A stretch of 64,000 nt of DNA from Bog-473 sp963791455 (GTDB lineage Bacteria; Actinomycetota; Acidimicrobiia; Acidimicrobiales; RAAP-2), in NCBI GenBank assembly GCA_963791455.1, contig CAWBSM010000001.1, positions 496,001-560,000 on the forward strand, given 5' to 3'. The position numbers were made by a program, and so were the translations under genes. Below are positions 7,930 to 16,447 of the stretch, one piece after another. Numbering within the stretch: the stretch's first letter is position 1; each line of letters starts with the position of its first letter. The notes beneath the pieces were generated by a model, which searched no databases, was not told the DNA's origin, and worked only from the letters and a program-made list of their open reading frames with translations.

Positions 7930-8736
7930 ATCTCGGCCGATCCGGCCGGCGCCCTCGTCGCCTTCGGAGCCGGGATCCTCTCCTTCGTCTCGCCGTGCGT
8001 CCTGCCCCTGGTCCCGGGTTACGTCTCCATGGTGTCGGGCCTCTCGGCGGCGGAGCTGGAGGCCGGCGGCGAGGGGGTGACGCCTTCGACGGCTTTGCGC
8101 CCGGTCCTGCGCGGCATCGGCCTGTTCGTGGCGGGCTTCACCCTGGTCTTCGTCGCGCTCGGCGCGGCGGCCTCGAGCATCGGCCGCCTCCTCGATGCGC
8201 ACGAGATCACGCTCTCCCACGTGAGCGGTGCCGTGATCGTCGCCCTCGGGGTGGTCATGTTGCTGGGTGCGCTCCCGTCGAGCGTGTGGGCCAACGCCGG
8301 CTCGGGAACCCTGGGCGTTGTGTCCCGGGTCACCGGCGAGCACCGTTTCGACGTGCGCCCGTCCAAGCTCGGCGCGTGGGCGGCGCCGCTGATGGGGATG
8401 GCGTTCGCGTTCGCCTGGACGCCCTGCATCGGACCGGTGCTGGGCGTCGTGTTGAGCCTCGCGGCGCGCAACGGGACCCTGTCGGGTGGTGTGCTCCTTC
8501 TCTTCGCCTACTCCCTCGGCCTGGCGGTGCCCTTCGTCTTGGTCGGCCTGGCCTTCAGTCGCCTCACCACCATGCTGGCCCGGACCCGGAGCTGGCTGTG
8601 GGCCGTGGAGCTGGTGGCCGGGGTCGTCCTCGTGGTCTTTGGCGTGTTGTTGCTGACGGACAACGTGAGTTGGGTTTCGACGCAGCTCTCGAACCTCCTC
8701 AACGACGTCGGGCTGGGACGGCTGAGCAAGAGTTGA
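7930..8736 (+). CDS. ccdA: Cytochrome c biogenesis protein CcdA (start codon not evident)
   Basis: A polytopic thiol-disulfide transporter that carries reducing power across the membrane to CcmG/TlpA-like proteins. The hallmark segment GAGILSFVSPCVLPLVPGY is encoded at about 7966-8022, and the second redox cysteine is in WTPCIGP. Five or six membrane helices follow. The first ATG (8029) lies after the first catalytic cysteine (codon 7996-7998), so translation must begin earlier. No ATG, GTG or TTG occurs in any frame between the gmd stop (7885) and that cysteine codon. The coordinate given is the in-frame ATC, only a place holder. Confidence 0.85.
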   Translation: MSADPAGALVAFGAGILSFVSPCVLPLVPGYVSMVSGLSAAELEAGGEGVTPSTALRPVLRGIGLFVAGFTLVFVALGAAASSIGRLLDAHEITLSHVSGAVIVALGVVMLLGALPSSVWANAGSGTLGVVSRVTGEHRFDVRPSKLGAWAAPLMGMAFAFAWTPCIGPVLGVVLSLAARNGTLSGGVLLLFAYSLGLAVPFVLVGLAFSRLTTMLARTRSWLWAVELVAGVVLVVFGVLLLTDNVSWVSTQLSNLLNDVGLGRLSKS

Positions 8737-8779
8737 GCAGGGGGCCGCAGGACACCTCGGTGCCGGACCTCGCCCCGGG

Positions 8780-9657
8780 TCACTGTTGCTCGGCCAGGAC
8801 CGCGGCGAATGTCTCTGCGAAGGTGAAGGCGTCGCCCGGCCAGCGGGCCGAGACGTAGGAGCCGTCGCGCACGACCCACGCCGGACGGGCGTCGGTCGGC
8901 GTGTCACGGGCTCGCCCGCTCGTCTTGGAGCGCCGGTCGGGCGTGTCGCGCTCCACGTCCTTGAAGTCGGCCGGATCCGCGAGTGCACGCGTGACCTCTT
9001 GCTGCACCGACATGTACCCCCACGGCTGCCCCGGCTCCTCCATGTAGGTCCGGTAGTAGTTGGCGTCCCAGAACCGCGTGTAGCGGGCGATACCCCACGC
9101 CTTGCGCTCCAGCGACCACGTGAGCGCAGTGGTGCGCCGGCCGTACAGCACCGAGTGTCCGGACTTCGGGTCCACCGCGCGCGGGCGACCAGGACGCCGT
9201 GACAAATCGCCCCCACCGGCCGGCCGGAACGGAACGCGTCGATGGTCATCTGCTGGACCTCGGGGCTCTCGAGATAGGCGCGCATGCCGCGGGCCTGGTG
9301 CCCGCCGGGCAGCAGCAGGGCGTCGTACTCGCTGCGCCGGGCCGCCCCCCAGTGCAGCGGCGTCCGGAAGGCCTCATCGGAGCGCAGCGACGCATAGGCC
9401 TGGCGGGCCGCTCGGTTGGCCCGCAGGACTCGGCCGACCACGGTCGCGTGGCGCAGGCCGGGGATGGCGCCCCAGGGGTCAAGGCCGCGGCCGGTCACCA
9501 TCAGGTCGTCGGCCTGGCTGGGCTGCCCTGACGGCGTGGCGAAGCGCACCTCGTGTCCCGCCGCCGACAGGACCTGCCAGCTCACCGCCACTTCGGTGGG
9601 GTCGAAGTCGCACGCCGGCAACGGCATCAGGACGGTCACCATCGATGCGGGTGACAC
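8780..9657 (-). pseudogene. DJ-1/PfpI family (class I glutamine amidotransferase-like) gene with frameshift
   Basis: Two overlapping frames together encode one DJ-1/PfpI-like protein of about 290 residues. The 5' part (from GTG 9657 or ATG 9642) gives VLMPLPACDFDPTEVAVSW through the nucleophile-elbow segment GAICHGVLVA. The 3' part, in another frame, continues RAVDPKSGHSVLYGRRTTAL to the stop at 8780. The frame change falls in a CG-rich run at about 9176-9188, where one base appears to be missing. The missing base could be a sequencing error or a real inactivation. The likely original function is a hydrolase/chaperone-like protein; the substrate is unknown. Confidence 0.8.
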
Positions 9658-9686
9658 TACCGACGGTCGCCGTTATCGTCTGGGGC

Positions 9687-10211
9687 ATGAGCGACAGCAG
9701 CACCGGCACCGGCACCGCACCCGACCCGATCTTCTCGCCCGAGGACGGGCTCGAGAAGCTCTGGGTCCAGGCCTACCAGGGCGAGGTGCTGGGTGAGCGT
9801 CTGTTCGGTCGTCTCGCCGAGCATCTCGACGCGCGCCACGAGGCGGAGCACGCCGACAAGATGCGCGTGCTCGCGACCCTCGAACGCCTGACCAAGGAGG
9901 CCGTCGCACCCGCGCTCGACAAGGCGGGCATCTCCACCGAACCCGACGCCGAGATGCTCGGCGCGGCCGACGCGCTCGCCGACGCTTCACGCGACAGCAC
10001 GTGGCAAGAGGTCATGGGCTCGTTCGAAGGCATCACGGGACAGTTCATCGGTCTCTATGAGCGCATCGCGGAGCTGGACCCCGCCGAGCGGGCCGTCTCG
10101 GACCTGCTGGTGGCGCACGAGGTTGCGTTGCGCGACTTCGCCCGGTCCGAACTGGCCGGCGATGCGGCCACGTCCCTCGATCCGGTCACCGCGCTGGCGC
10201 ACATGCGCTGA
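9687..10211 (+). CDS. Helical protein, possibly ferritin-like (unknown function)
   Basis: A 174-residue soluble protein that appears nearly all helical. After a Gly/Thr-rich N terminus come EVLGERLFGRLAEHL and HEAEHADKMRVLATLERL, a pattern of Glu and His residues (E..E....H...E..H) that recalls the metal-ligand helices of ferritin/rubrerythrin-like bundles. A second Glu-containing helix pair is near the C terminus (LYERIAELDPAERAVSDLL, then AHEVALRDFA). I do not recognise a named family, and the ferritin-like call is inference. It stands alone between the DJ-1 remnant and the ccm operon. Confidence 0.65.
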   Translation: MSDSSTGTGTAPDPIFSPEDGLEKLWVQAYQGEVLGERLFGRLAEHLDARHEAEHADKMRVLATLERLTKEAVAPALDKAGISTEPDAEMLGAADALADASRDSTWQEVMGSFEGITGQFIGLYERIAELDPAERAVSDLLVAHEVALRDFARSELAGDAATSLDPVTALAHMR

Positions 10212-10258
10212 GCTCGCCGCGATGCCGGACTTCGCCGCCGCCGCCGCCAGCCGGTCTG

Positions 10259-10375
10259 GTGGCCCGGGAGCTCCACGAGGGGCTGGTCGACGAACGGCTG
10301 ATCGAACGGAAGCCCAGTTGGGAACCGAATCGGGGGGTTCCCTTCTCCTACGCCTGGGTCTGGTCGGCGCCCTGA
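10259..10375 (+). CDS. Possible small protein (38 aa) upstream of ccm operon
   Basis: A short frame starting at GTG 10259 reads VARELHEGLVDERLIERKPSW and ends FSYAWVWSAP. The third codon positions are strongly G/C, as in real genes here, and the composition (charged helix, then aromatic-rich tail) is protein-like. No homologous family is recognised and no clear ribosome-binding site is visible. It could also be the remnant of a larger gene: the frame stays open upstream in a proline-rich stretch. Treat as tentative. Confidence 0.35.
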   Translation: MARELHEGLVDERLIERKPSWEPNRGVPFSYAWVWSAP

Positions 10376-10394
10376 GCCCGGTGCCCGGGCCCGC

Positions 10395-10425
10395 TTGGAA
10401 CCCCGGTACCCACCCCCCCTACCAT
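10395..10425 (+). promoter_or_regulatory. Candidate promoter of ccm operon
   Basis: TTGGAA (10395-10400) and TACCAT (10420-10425) are spaced by 19 bases. The ATG at 10424 lies inside this -10 element, which argues that ccmA starts at the ATG at 10439, preceded by GGGGAAGG as ribosome-binding site. Confidence 0.4.
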
Positions 10426-10438
10426 GGTGGGGAAGGCC

Positions 10439-11170
10439 ATGGCCACTGTTGTCCACTTTCGTGTCGCGGTCGCGCTCGCCGGCCGCTTCCCCGTCCTTGC
10501 CGGGGTCGATCTCTCTCTCGACCAGGGTGAGGTCGTCGTCGTGGTGGGCGCCAACGGGGCGGGGAAGACCAGCCTGCTGCGCACCTGTGCCGGGCTTTTG
10601 CCCGTCACCTCCGGTGAGGCCACCGTCCTCGGCGTCGACCTCACCACGGACCACACCTCGGTCCGCCGCTCTGTCGGCCTCTTGGGTCATGCCGCCCCTC
10701 TCTACGACGAGCTGAGTGCGGCGGAGAACGTCCATTTCGCCACCCGGGCCTTGGGGCTTCGGGTCTCGGGCGCCGACGACGCCCTCGAGCGGGTCGGCCT
10801 GATCGGGCGTCTGCGCACGACGCCGGCCGGTCGGCTCTCGGCCGGCCAGCGTCGCCGCGTCGCGCTGGCGGCGTTGCTGGCGCGGCGACCCGCGCTCTGG
10901 CTGCTCGACGAGCCGCACGCCGGACTCGACGCCACGTCGCGCGCCTTGCTCGGACGTCTGATCGGCGAGGCCGCCTCCGACGGGGCGACGGTGCTGCTCT
11001 CGTCGCACGAGCCCCAGCTCTCGGTCCCCCTGGCCGACCGCGTCGTGTCCATGGGGGGCGGCCGGGTGACGGGTGAGGAGCCAGGCGGGCGCCATGTCAC
11101 GTTGACCGCCGTGCCGGCGCCCGCAGCCGACAAGCCCAGAGGCACCCCCGGAGCCGTCCATGTGGCATGA
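10439..11170 (+). CDS. ccmA: Heme exporter ATP-binding protein CcmA
   Basis: A 243-residue ABC ATPase. Walker A is VGANGAGKTSLLR, the signature is LSAGQRRRVALA and Walker B is LWLLDEPHAGLD, followed by the switch histidine in LLSSHEP. With CcmB and CcmC it drives release of heme-loaded CcmE at the membrane during cytochrome c maturation. It is first in an overlapping gene set in ccmABCDEFGHI order, which fixes the identity against other ABC ATPases. An ATG 15 bases upstream is possible but overlaps the likely -10 element. It overlaps ccmB by 11 bases. Confidence 0.9.
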   Translation: MATVVHFRVAVALAGRFPVLAGVDLSLDQGEVVVVVGANGAGKTSLLRTCAGLLPVTSGEATVLGVDLTTDHTSVRRSVGLLGHAAPLYDELSAAENVHFATRALGLRVSGADDALERVGLIGRLRTTPAGRLSAGQRRRVALAALLARRPALWLLDEPHAGLDATSRALLGRLIGEAASDGATVLLSSHEPQLSVPLADRVVSMGGGRVTGEEPGGRHVTLTAVPAPAADKPRGTPGAVHVA

Positions 11171-11828
11171 CGCCGTCCTGGTGGCGGGGAAGGACCTCCG
11201 GATCGAGGCACGCTCGCGTGTCGCGCTGTGGCAGGTCGTACCCTTCGCCGTCCTCGTCTTGGTGCTCCTCGCCTTCGCCATCGGGCCCGACCAAGCGGCG
11301 TTGCGTCACGCCGCACCGGGGATCTTCTGGGTTGCGCTGCTGTTCTCGACGGTGCTGGCGATCCAGCGCAGTGTCGCCGTCGAGTCGGGCGAGGGTACGC
11401 GTGACGGCCTTCGTCTCTCGGGCATCGACCCGGCCGGGATCTTCCTGGGCAAGGCCGCCGCGGTGGGACTCCAGCTCCTCGCGCTCCAGGTCGTGCTGTG
11501 GGCCGGCGTGACCTTCCTTTTCGACGTGCACGTGCGCGTGGTATGGCTCGCGGTGGTGGCCGGCCTGTTGGCGACCGTCGGCCTCGCTTGTGCCGGCGTG
11601 CTCTACGGCGCCTTGTCGGCCGGCCTGCGCGTTCGTGACACCCTGCTCCCGCTCCTCGTTTTGCCGGTCCTGGCACCGGTCCTGCTCGCCGGTTCCAAGG
11701 TGTGGCAGGCCGCGCTGAGCGGCAGCATCTCGTCGGGGACGCAATGGCTCAAGATCCTGGTCCCGTTCGCGGTCGTCTATCTCGTCGTCGGCATCGTCCT
11801 CTACGGCCCACTGCAGGAGACGGCGTGA
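11160..11828 (+). CDS. ccmB: Heme exporter membrane protein CcmB
   Basis: A 222-residue integral membrane protein with about six hydrophobic helices, the permease partner of CcmA. It carries the family segment RSVAVESGEGTRDGLRLSGI in the first cytoplasmic loop and LLPLLVLPVLAPVLL near the end. The size matches the CcmB family (about 220). Its start overlaps the end of ccmA and its stop overlaps the GTG of ccmC (GTGA), so expression is coupled. Confidence 0.9.
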   Translation: MWHDAVLVAGKDLRIEARSRVALWQVVPFAVLVLVLLAFAIGPDQAALRHAAPGIFWVALLFSTVLAIQRSVAVESGEGTRDGLRLSGIDPAGIFLGKAAAVGLQLLALQVVLWAGVTFLFDVHVRVVWLAVVAGLLATVGLACAGVLYGALSAGLRVRDTLLPLLVLPVLAPVLLAGSKVWQAALSGSISSGTQWLKILVPFAVVYLVVGIVLYGPLQETA

Positions 11829-12622
11829 AGGCGCCCGCGATCGTGCCCCCGCGACCCCGCTGGCTCGACGTGGTCGGTGGTCTCGGCGTCGTCGCCCTGG
11901 GCTTCACGGTGTGGCTCGGCCTGTGGATCACGCCGCCCGACGTGGTGCAAGGGAACCTCGCCCGGCTGCTCTACATCCATCCGCCGATCGCGACCGTGGC
12001 GCTCTACTGGGCCGGTGGCGTTGCCGCAGCCGGCAGCCTTCTCTACCTGTGGCCGCGCACGCGGTCCTTCTTCTGGGACCGACTGGCCGCCTCCGCCGTC
12101 GAGGTCGGCGCCGTGTTCTCGGCGCTCACGCTGGTGACGGGGTCGTTGTGGGGTCGGCCGGCCTGGGGGACGTGGTGGACCTGGGACGCCCGCTTGACCT
12201 CGACCGCCCTCCTGCTGCTCCTCGAGATCGGGTACCTCGCCCTTCGGCGCGTGCCGGCCGACCCTGCCATCCGGGCCCGCCGCTGTGCCGTGGCGGCGCT
12301 GCTCGTCGCCATCGACGTGCCGCTCGTCCATTTTTCCGTGGACTGGTGGAACACCCTGCACCAGGGGGGCACGTTCCTCGACCCAGGGTTCCAGATCCAT
12401 GCCTCCGCCTCCATGTCCTGGACCTTCCTGCTCGCGTTCCTCGCGTTCTCGGCCGTGTTCGTCTGGCTGCTCGGTGTGCGCTACCAGATTGAGGTGCTCC
12501 AGGACGCGGTCGGCGATCAGGAGCTCGAGGTCTCCCTGGCCGAGCGGTGGAGCGAGGATGCGGAGGCCGAGCTCGTTGGGGTGGGCGGGCCCGAGCCACC
12601 CGAGGGCGGGGGATCGCCGTGA
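11825..12622 (+). CDS. ccmC: Heme-handling protein CcmC
   Basis: A 265-residue, six-helix member of the heme-handling protein family. It contains the tryptophan-rich WGTWWTWDARLTS heme-binding loop and the two flanking external histidines, in YIHPPIA and in the HFSVDWWNTLHQ region. CcmC loads heme onto CcmE. The C terminus has an extra acidic and proline/glycine-rich tail of about 35 residues beyond the last helix. It starts with GTG inside the ccmB stop and ends in a GTGA overlap with the next small gene. Confidence 0.92.
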   Translation: MKAPAIVPPRPRWLDVVGGLGVVALGFTVWLGLWITPPDVVQGNLARLLYIHPPIATVALYWAGGVAAAGSLLYLWPRTRSFFWDRLAASAVEVGAVFSALTLVTGSLWGRPAWGTWWTWDARLTSTALLLLLEIGYLALRRVPADPAIRARRCAVAALLVAIDVPLVHFSVDWWNTLHQGGTFLDPGFQIHASASMSWTFLLAFLAFSAVFVWLLGVRYQIEVLQDAVGDQELEVSLAERWSEDAEAELVGVGGPEPPEGGGSP

Positions 12623-12777
12623 GCTACGTCGACGCCGGGTATGCCATCGCGCTGGCGACCTTGTTCGTCTACGCGCTGAGCCTGGTCCTGCGCCGGCGCC
12701 GCTGGACGCGGGCGTTGCGCATGTCGGAGTGGCCGGTCGCCGAAGAGGGCGCTCTTCCGCACACCGAGCGGTCGTGA
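12619..12777 (+). CDS. ccmD: CcmD-like small membrane protein
   Basis: A 52-residue protein with one hydrophobic helix (YVDAGYAIALATLFVYALSL) followed by an arginine-rich cytoplasmic stretch (RRRRWTRALR). This is the layout of CcmD, which stabilises the CcmABC complex and assists release of holo-CcmE. Sequence alone is weak evidence. Position between ccmC and ccmE, the size and GTGA overlaps at both ends make the call likely. Confidence 0.75.
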   Translation: MSYVDAGYAIALATLFVYALSLVLRRRRWTRALRMSEWPVAEEGALPHTERS

Positions 12778-13292
12778 CCGAGACGACAACCGAGCCGAGC
12801 TCTCCCCCCAGCCCGCCGCCGTCCGATGTCCGTCCGGGGCCGGCCGTGCCCTCGCCGCTGCGACGGCGTACCAGCCGCCGGGTTCTGGCCGTCTTCGTGC
12901 TCCTGATCGTCGCCTTCGTCTTCCTCCTCGTCGAGGGGTTGGGCAGCTCGCTCGATTACTTCGACACGGTGGACCAGGCCTTCGCCCAGCGGGCGACGCT
13001 CGGCACCCAGACCCTGCGACTCGAGGGAACGGTGGTCCCGGGCACGATTCACCCCACCACCACCGGCTCGGACTTCAACATCTGCGAGGGGCCCAACGTC
13101 GTCCACGTCGTCAACACGGGGAGCCCGCCCCAACTGTTCCAGGCCCGCATCCCGGTGGTGGTCGTGGGGCACTTCACCACGGCGACCTCGACCGACTTCG
13201 TGTCGAACTCCATCCTCGTGAAGCACTCGTCCACCTACGCCGCCCAGTACCCGGGTCGGGTGAAGGTCAAGGCAACCGGACCGGCCTGCTGA
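12774..13292 (+). CDS. ccmE: Cytochrome c-type biogenesis heme chaperone CcmE
   Basis: A 172-residue protein: Pro/Ser-rich cytoplasmic N terminus, one membrane anchor (about 36-55), then an OB-fold domain. The heme-attaching histidine is His151 in ILVKHSSTY, which matches the classical LxKHDExY motif in the KH and Tyr positions but lacks its acidic residues. The GTG start overlaps the ccmD stop, and its TGA overlaps the ATG of ccmF (TGATG). It ends in a cysteine (TGPAC), which is unusual. Confidence 0.9.
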   Translation: MTETTTEPSSPPSPPPSDVRPGPAVPSPLRRRTSRRVLAVFVLLIVAFVFLLVEGLGSSLDYFDTVDQAFAQRATLGTQTLRLEGTVVPGTIHPTTTGSDFNICEGPNVVHVVNTGSPPQLFQARIPVVVVGHFTTATSTDFVSNSILVKHSSTYAAQYPGRVKVKATGPAC

Positions 13293-15415
13293 TGGTCGAC
13301 GCCCACCTCGGGACCATCGGGATCTGGCTGGCCTTCGTGGCCAGCATCGCGGGGGTGCTCGTCATCGCAGCCGGGTTCTTCTACCGCAGCCCCGCCGGCG
13401 ACGGCAGCGATCCCCTCGGCGCGGCGGGACGCCTGACCGGCGACGGCGGGCTGCTGGCGCCCGTCATGCTGGTCGGCACCTTGCTGGCCGTCGGCGCCAT
13501 GGAACACGCGCTCGTCACCCACGACTTCACGGTGGTGTTCGTGGCCGAGAACAACAGCACCGTCACGCCGCTGCTGTACTCCATCACCGGGATGTGGTCC
13601 GCCCTGGCGGGCTCCATCCTGTTGTGGGGCCTCATCCTCGCGGTGGTGACGACCATCTTCGTGTGGCACTACCGGTCCCTGTTCGCCGACCCGGTGATCC
13701 GCTGGGCCATGCTCGTCCTCTACGCCGTGTCGGCCTTTTTCTTCGGCCTCATGATCGGGCCGGCGAACCCCTTCGTCACCGCGTCCGGCGTGACGCAGGG
13801 ACTCGGACCGAACTCACTCCTGCAGGACAATCCGCTGGTTGCGATCCACCCGCCGCTCCTCTACGTCGGATTCGTCGTCTTCACCGTGCCCTTCGCGTTC
13901 GCCATTGGCATGCTCGCCACGGGTCGGGTCGGGGACCGTTGGCAGATCGAGTGCCGTCGTTGGACGCTGGTCGCGTTCACCTTTCTCTCCGTGGGCATCG
14001 TGCTCGGCGCCTGGTGGTCCTACCAGGTGCTCGGATGGGGGGGCTTCTGGGGCTGGGACCCGGTCGAGAACGCCGCGCTGCTGCCGTGGCTCTGCGGGAC
14101 GGCCTACCTGCATTCCGTGCTGGTCCAAGAGCGGCGTGGCCTCTTCCGGGTCTGGAACCTGTCGCTGTCCATTGCCACCTTCGCCCTCACCATCCTCGGC
14201 ACCTTCCTCACCCGGTCGGGGGTGATCCAGTCGGTGCACGCCTTCTCCGAGTCCTCGCTCGGACCGTTGCTGATCAGCTTCTTCTTCGTGGTCGTCATCG
14301 TGGGGTTCGGGCTGATCGCCTGGCGCGGCGACCGGCTCCGATCGCCGATGGGCATCGACGCGCCACTTGGCCGTGAGGGTGCTTTCCTTCTCAACAACGT
14401 GCTCTTCGTCGGCTTCGCGTTCGTCGTGCTGCTCGGCACCCTCTATCCGCTCCTGTACGAGGCGGTCACGCAACGGCAGGTGACCGTGGGTGCGCCCTTC
14501 TTCAACACCGTCGCCGTCCCCGCGGGGCTGACCTTGCTGTTCCTCATGGCCGTTGCACCCGCTTTGAGCTGGCGCAAGATGAGCGGCTCGGTGCTGTGGC
14601 AGCGCCTGTTCATCCCCGTGTGGATCGGCGTCGGCACGGTGGTGCTGTGCGTCGCCTTCGGACTGCGTGGCAGCGCCACGCTCATCGGCTTCGGCCTCGG
14701 CGCCATGGCCGCCGCTACCGCCGCCCGTGCGTTGGTCCTCTCGGTGCGGGCCGCTCACACGCGCCACGTCGGCTGGTGGCGGGGCCTGGTGGGTCGCGCC
14801 AACGGCGGCATGATCGTGCATCTCGGGGTGGTGCTGCTCGCCGTCGGGGTGATCGCCGCCACGTCGTATCGCCACCAGGCCGAGCTCGCGCTCCACCGAG
14901 GAAACGTCGTGACCTACGACGGCCACCGATTCGAGTTCGAGGGGCTGCGCACCGTGACCTCGCCCTCGCGCACCTCCCAGCAAGCTCTGGTCAAGGTCGA
15001 TGGCGGCGTGTTCGCGCCGGCGACCACCAGCTTCGGCAGCGCGCTGTCGGTGGTGGGGACGCCGGCCATCGACTCGGGGCTCTTCGACGACGTCTACCTG
15101 ACTTTCGACGCCGTCGGCGGACTCGGGTCGACCTCGGGGAACCAGGCCATCAACAACCTGCCGCAGGGCTCGGTGGCCGTCGGCGTGGTCGTCGAGCCGC
15201 TCGTCGCATGGCTGTGGGCCGGTGGCCTCCTCATCGGGTTGGGAGGGTTGCTGGCGCTCGTCCCCGGCTCGCGCCGACGCGCCACCGATCCGGCCTCGGC
15301 GTCCTCGCCCTTGGTGACGGATGCGGATCCGGCTCACCACCGTGAGCGGGAGGCCGCGGCGCCCGAGCCGGTGGGCGCGCTCGTGGCCCGTGCCGCGCCC
15401 GCAGGCCGGGCATGA
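13292..15415 (+). CDS. ccmF: Heme lyase subunit CcmF
   Basis: A 707-residue polytopic protein of the heme-handling superfamily that joins heme from CcmE to apocytochrome c. It shows the WWD-type signature in GWGGFWGWDPVENAALLPWL and further conserved segments (GILVAHLGVV-like MIVHLGVVLLAVGVI). The protein has about 14-15 helices plus a large external domain near residues 540-620. It starts within the ccmE stop, overlaps the next gene by ATGA, and has a long Ala/Pro-rich C-terminal tail after the last helix. Confidence 0.95.
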   Translation: MVDAHLGTIGIWLAFVASIAGVLVIAAGFFYRSPAGDGSDPLGAAGRLTGDGGLLAPVMLVGTLLAVGAMEHALVTHDFTVVFVAENNSTVTPLLYSITGMWSALAGSILLWGLILAVVTTIFVWHYRSLFADPVIRWAMLVLYAVSAFFFGLMIGPANPFVTASGVTQGLGPNSLLQDNPLVAIHPPLLYVGFVVFTVPFAFAIGMLATGRVGDRWQIECRRWTLVAFTFLSVGIVLGAWWSYQVLGWGGFWGWDPVENAALLPWLCGTAYLHSVLVQERRGLFRVWNLSLSIATFALTILGTFLTRSGVIQSVHAFSESSLGPLLISFFFVVVIVGFGLIAWRGDRLRSPMGIDAPLGREGAFLLNNVLFVGFAFVVLLGTLYPLLYEAVTQRQVTVGAPFFNTVAVPAGLTLLFLMAVAPALSWRKMSGSVLWQRLFIPVWIGVGTVVLCVAFGLRGSATLIGFGLGAMAAATAARALVLSVRAAHTRHVGWWRGLVGRANGGMIVHLGVVLLAVGVIAATSYRHQAELALHRGNVVTYDGHRFEFEGLRTVTSPSRTSQQALVKVDGGVFAPATTSFGSALSVVGTPAIDSGLFDDVYLTFDAVGGLGSTSGNQAINNLPQGSVAVGVVVEPLVAWLWAGGLLIGLGGLLALVPGSRRRATDPASASSPLVTDADPAHHREREAAAPEPVGALVARAAPAGRA

Positions 15416-15984
15416 CGGAGCGCCGCCGACACTCCACGCGCTGGGTGGCCGGTGCCGTCCTGGCGGTGCTCGTCGTCGTCGGGATCGTGCTGGCCACCCG
15501 GACACCCCAGGAGGCAACGGCCGTCCAGAGCCCGTTGCTCGGTCAGCCCGCGCCGGCGTTCCGGGGCACCGACCTGGGCTCGGGCTCGCCGGTTGCCCTG
15601 GCCTCCTTGCGGGGTCACTACGTGGTGGTCAACTTCTTCGCCAGTTGGTGCGGTCCCTGCAAGGTGGAGGCACCCAACCTCTCGCGCTTCTATTACCAAC
15701 AAGCGCACACGGCCGACGGTGCCGACATGATCAGCGTGGTGTTCCATGACACCACCGCGACGGCGCGCGGCTTCTTGCAGTCGAACGGCGACCTCTGGCC
15801 CGCCATCAGCGACCCTGGCGGTGTCATCGCCGAGCACTACGGCGTGACCGCGCCGCCGACGACGTTCATCATCGACCCGTCCGGTCGGGTCACTGCCGTG
15901 CTCCTCGGCCCGGCCACACAGGTGAACCTCGACTCGTATCTACGGGCGGCCAGAGCGGAACAGGCGCGGACGTCGAATGGCTGA
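15412..15984 (+). CDS. TlpA/CcmG-like membrane-anchored thioredoxin
   Basis: A 190-residue protein with an N-terminal membrane anchor (about 11-28) and an extracytoplasmic thioredoxin fold. The redox site is NFFASWCGPCKVEAPNL, and the cis-proline is in APPTTFIID. In System I this position belongs to CcmG (DsbE), which reduces the apocytochrome or CcmH disulfide with electrons from CcdA. It overlaps ccmF by ATGA and ccmH by eight bases, supporting that role. Confidence 0.9.
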   Translation: MTERRRHSTRWVAGAVLAVLVVVGIVLATRTPQEATAVQSPLLGQPAPAFRGTDLGSGSPVALASLRGHYVVVNFFASWCGPCKVEAPNLSRFYYQQAHTADGADMISVVFHDTTATARGFLQSNGDLWPAISDPGGVIAEHYGVTAPPTTFIIDPSGRVTAVLLGPATQVNLDSYLRAARAEQARTSNG

Positions 15985-16447
15985 ACGCAGGAGCGCCCTC
16001 CCCTTGTGGGCCCGCGTGGTTCTCCCGCTGTTCGTCCTCGCAGTCGCCCTGGTGATCGGCAGCGGCGTCTTCGACTCGGCGCCCGAGACCACGGCGCAGC
16101 GCGCCGCCGCCATCGAGGCCACGGTGCGCTGCCCCTCGTGCACCGACCTCTCCGTGGCGGAGTCGAACGCAACGACCGCCATCGCCGTGCGTCACCAGAT
16201 CGAAGGCATGGTGGCCGCCGGGAGCTCGACCGCCGACATCGATCAGACTCTGGTGGCCGAGTACGGCCAGACCGTCCTCCTGGTGCCCCCCGACGCTGGC
16301 GGGGTCCCGCTGATCTGGATCATCCCCCTGCTGTTCGGTGCCGGCGCGCTGGTGGGCGTGGCCGTGGTCTTCTGGCGCAGGAGCCGCCAGTTCGGCGCGT
16401 TGAGGGTCGCCGAGCGCGCCCGGGGCACCGAAGAGAGAGTCGCGTGA
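15977..16447 (+). CDS. ccmH: Cytochrome c-type biogenesis protein CcmH
   Basis: A 156-residue protein with an N-terminal hydrophobic segment, the redox motif VRCPSCTDLSVAES matching the CcmH LRCxxCQxxSIxxSN pattern, and a C-terminal membrane helix (LIWIIPLLFGAGALVGVAVV). CcmH handles the cysteine pair of the apocytochrome heme motif. It starts inside the thioredoxin-like gene and ends in GTGA with the CcmI-like gene. Confidence 0.9.
   Translation: MAERRSALPLWARVVLPLFVLAVALVIGSGVFDSAPETTAQRAAAIEATVRCPSCTDLSVAESNATTAIAVRHQIEGMVAAGSSTADIDQTLVAEYGQTVLLVPPDAGGVPLIWIIPLLFGAGALVGVAVVFWRRSRQFGALRVAERARGTEERVA

Noticed and set aside
7909..8779. Continuation of the DJ-1 5' frame far past the real gene end
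   Set aside because: After GAICHGVLVA the peptide loses all family similarity and runs antisense through ccdA; it is the out-of-frame tail after the frameshift.
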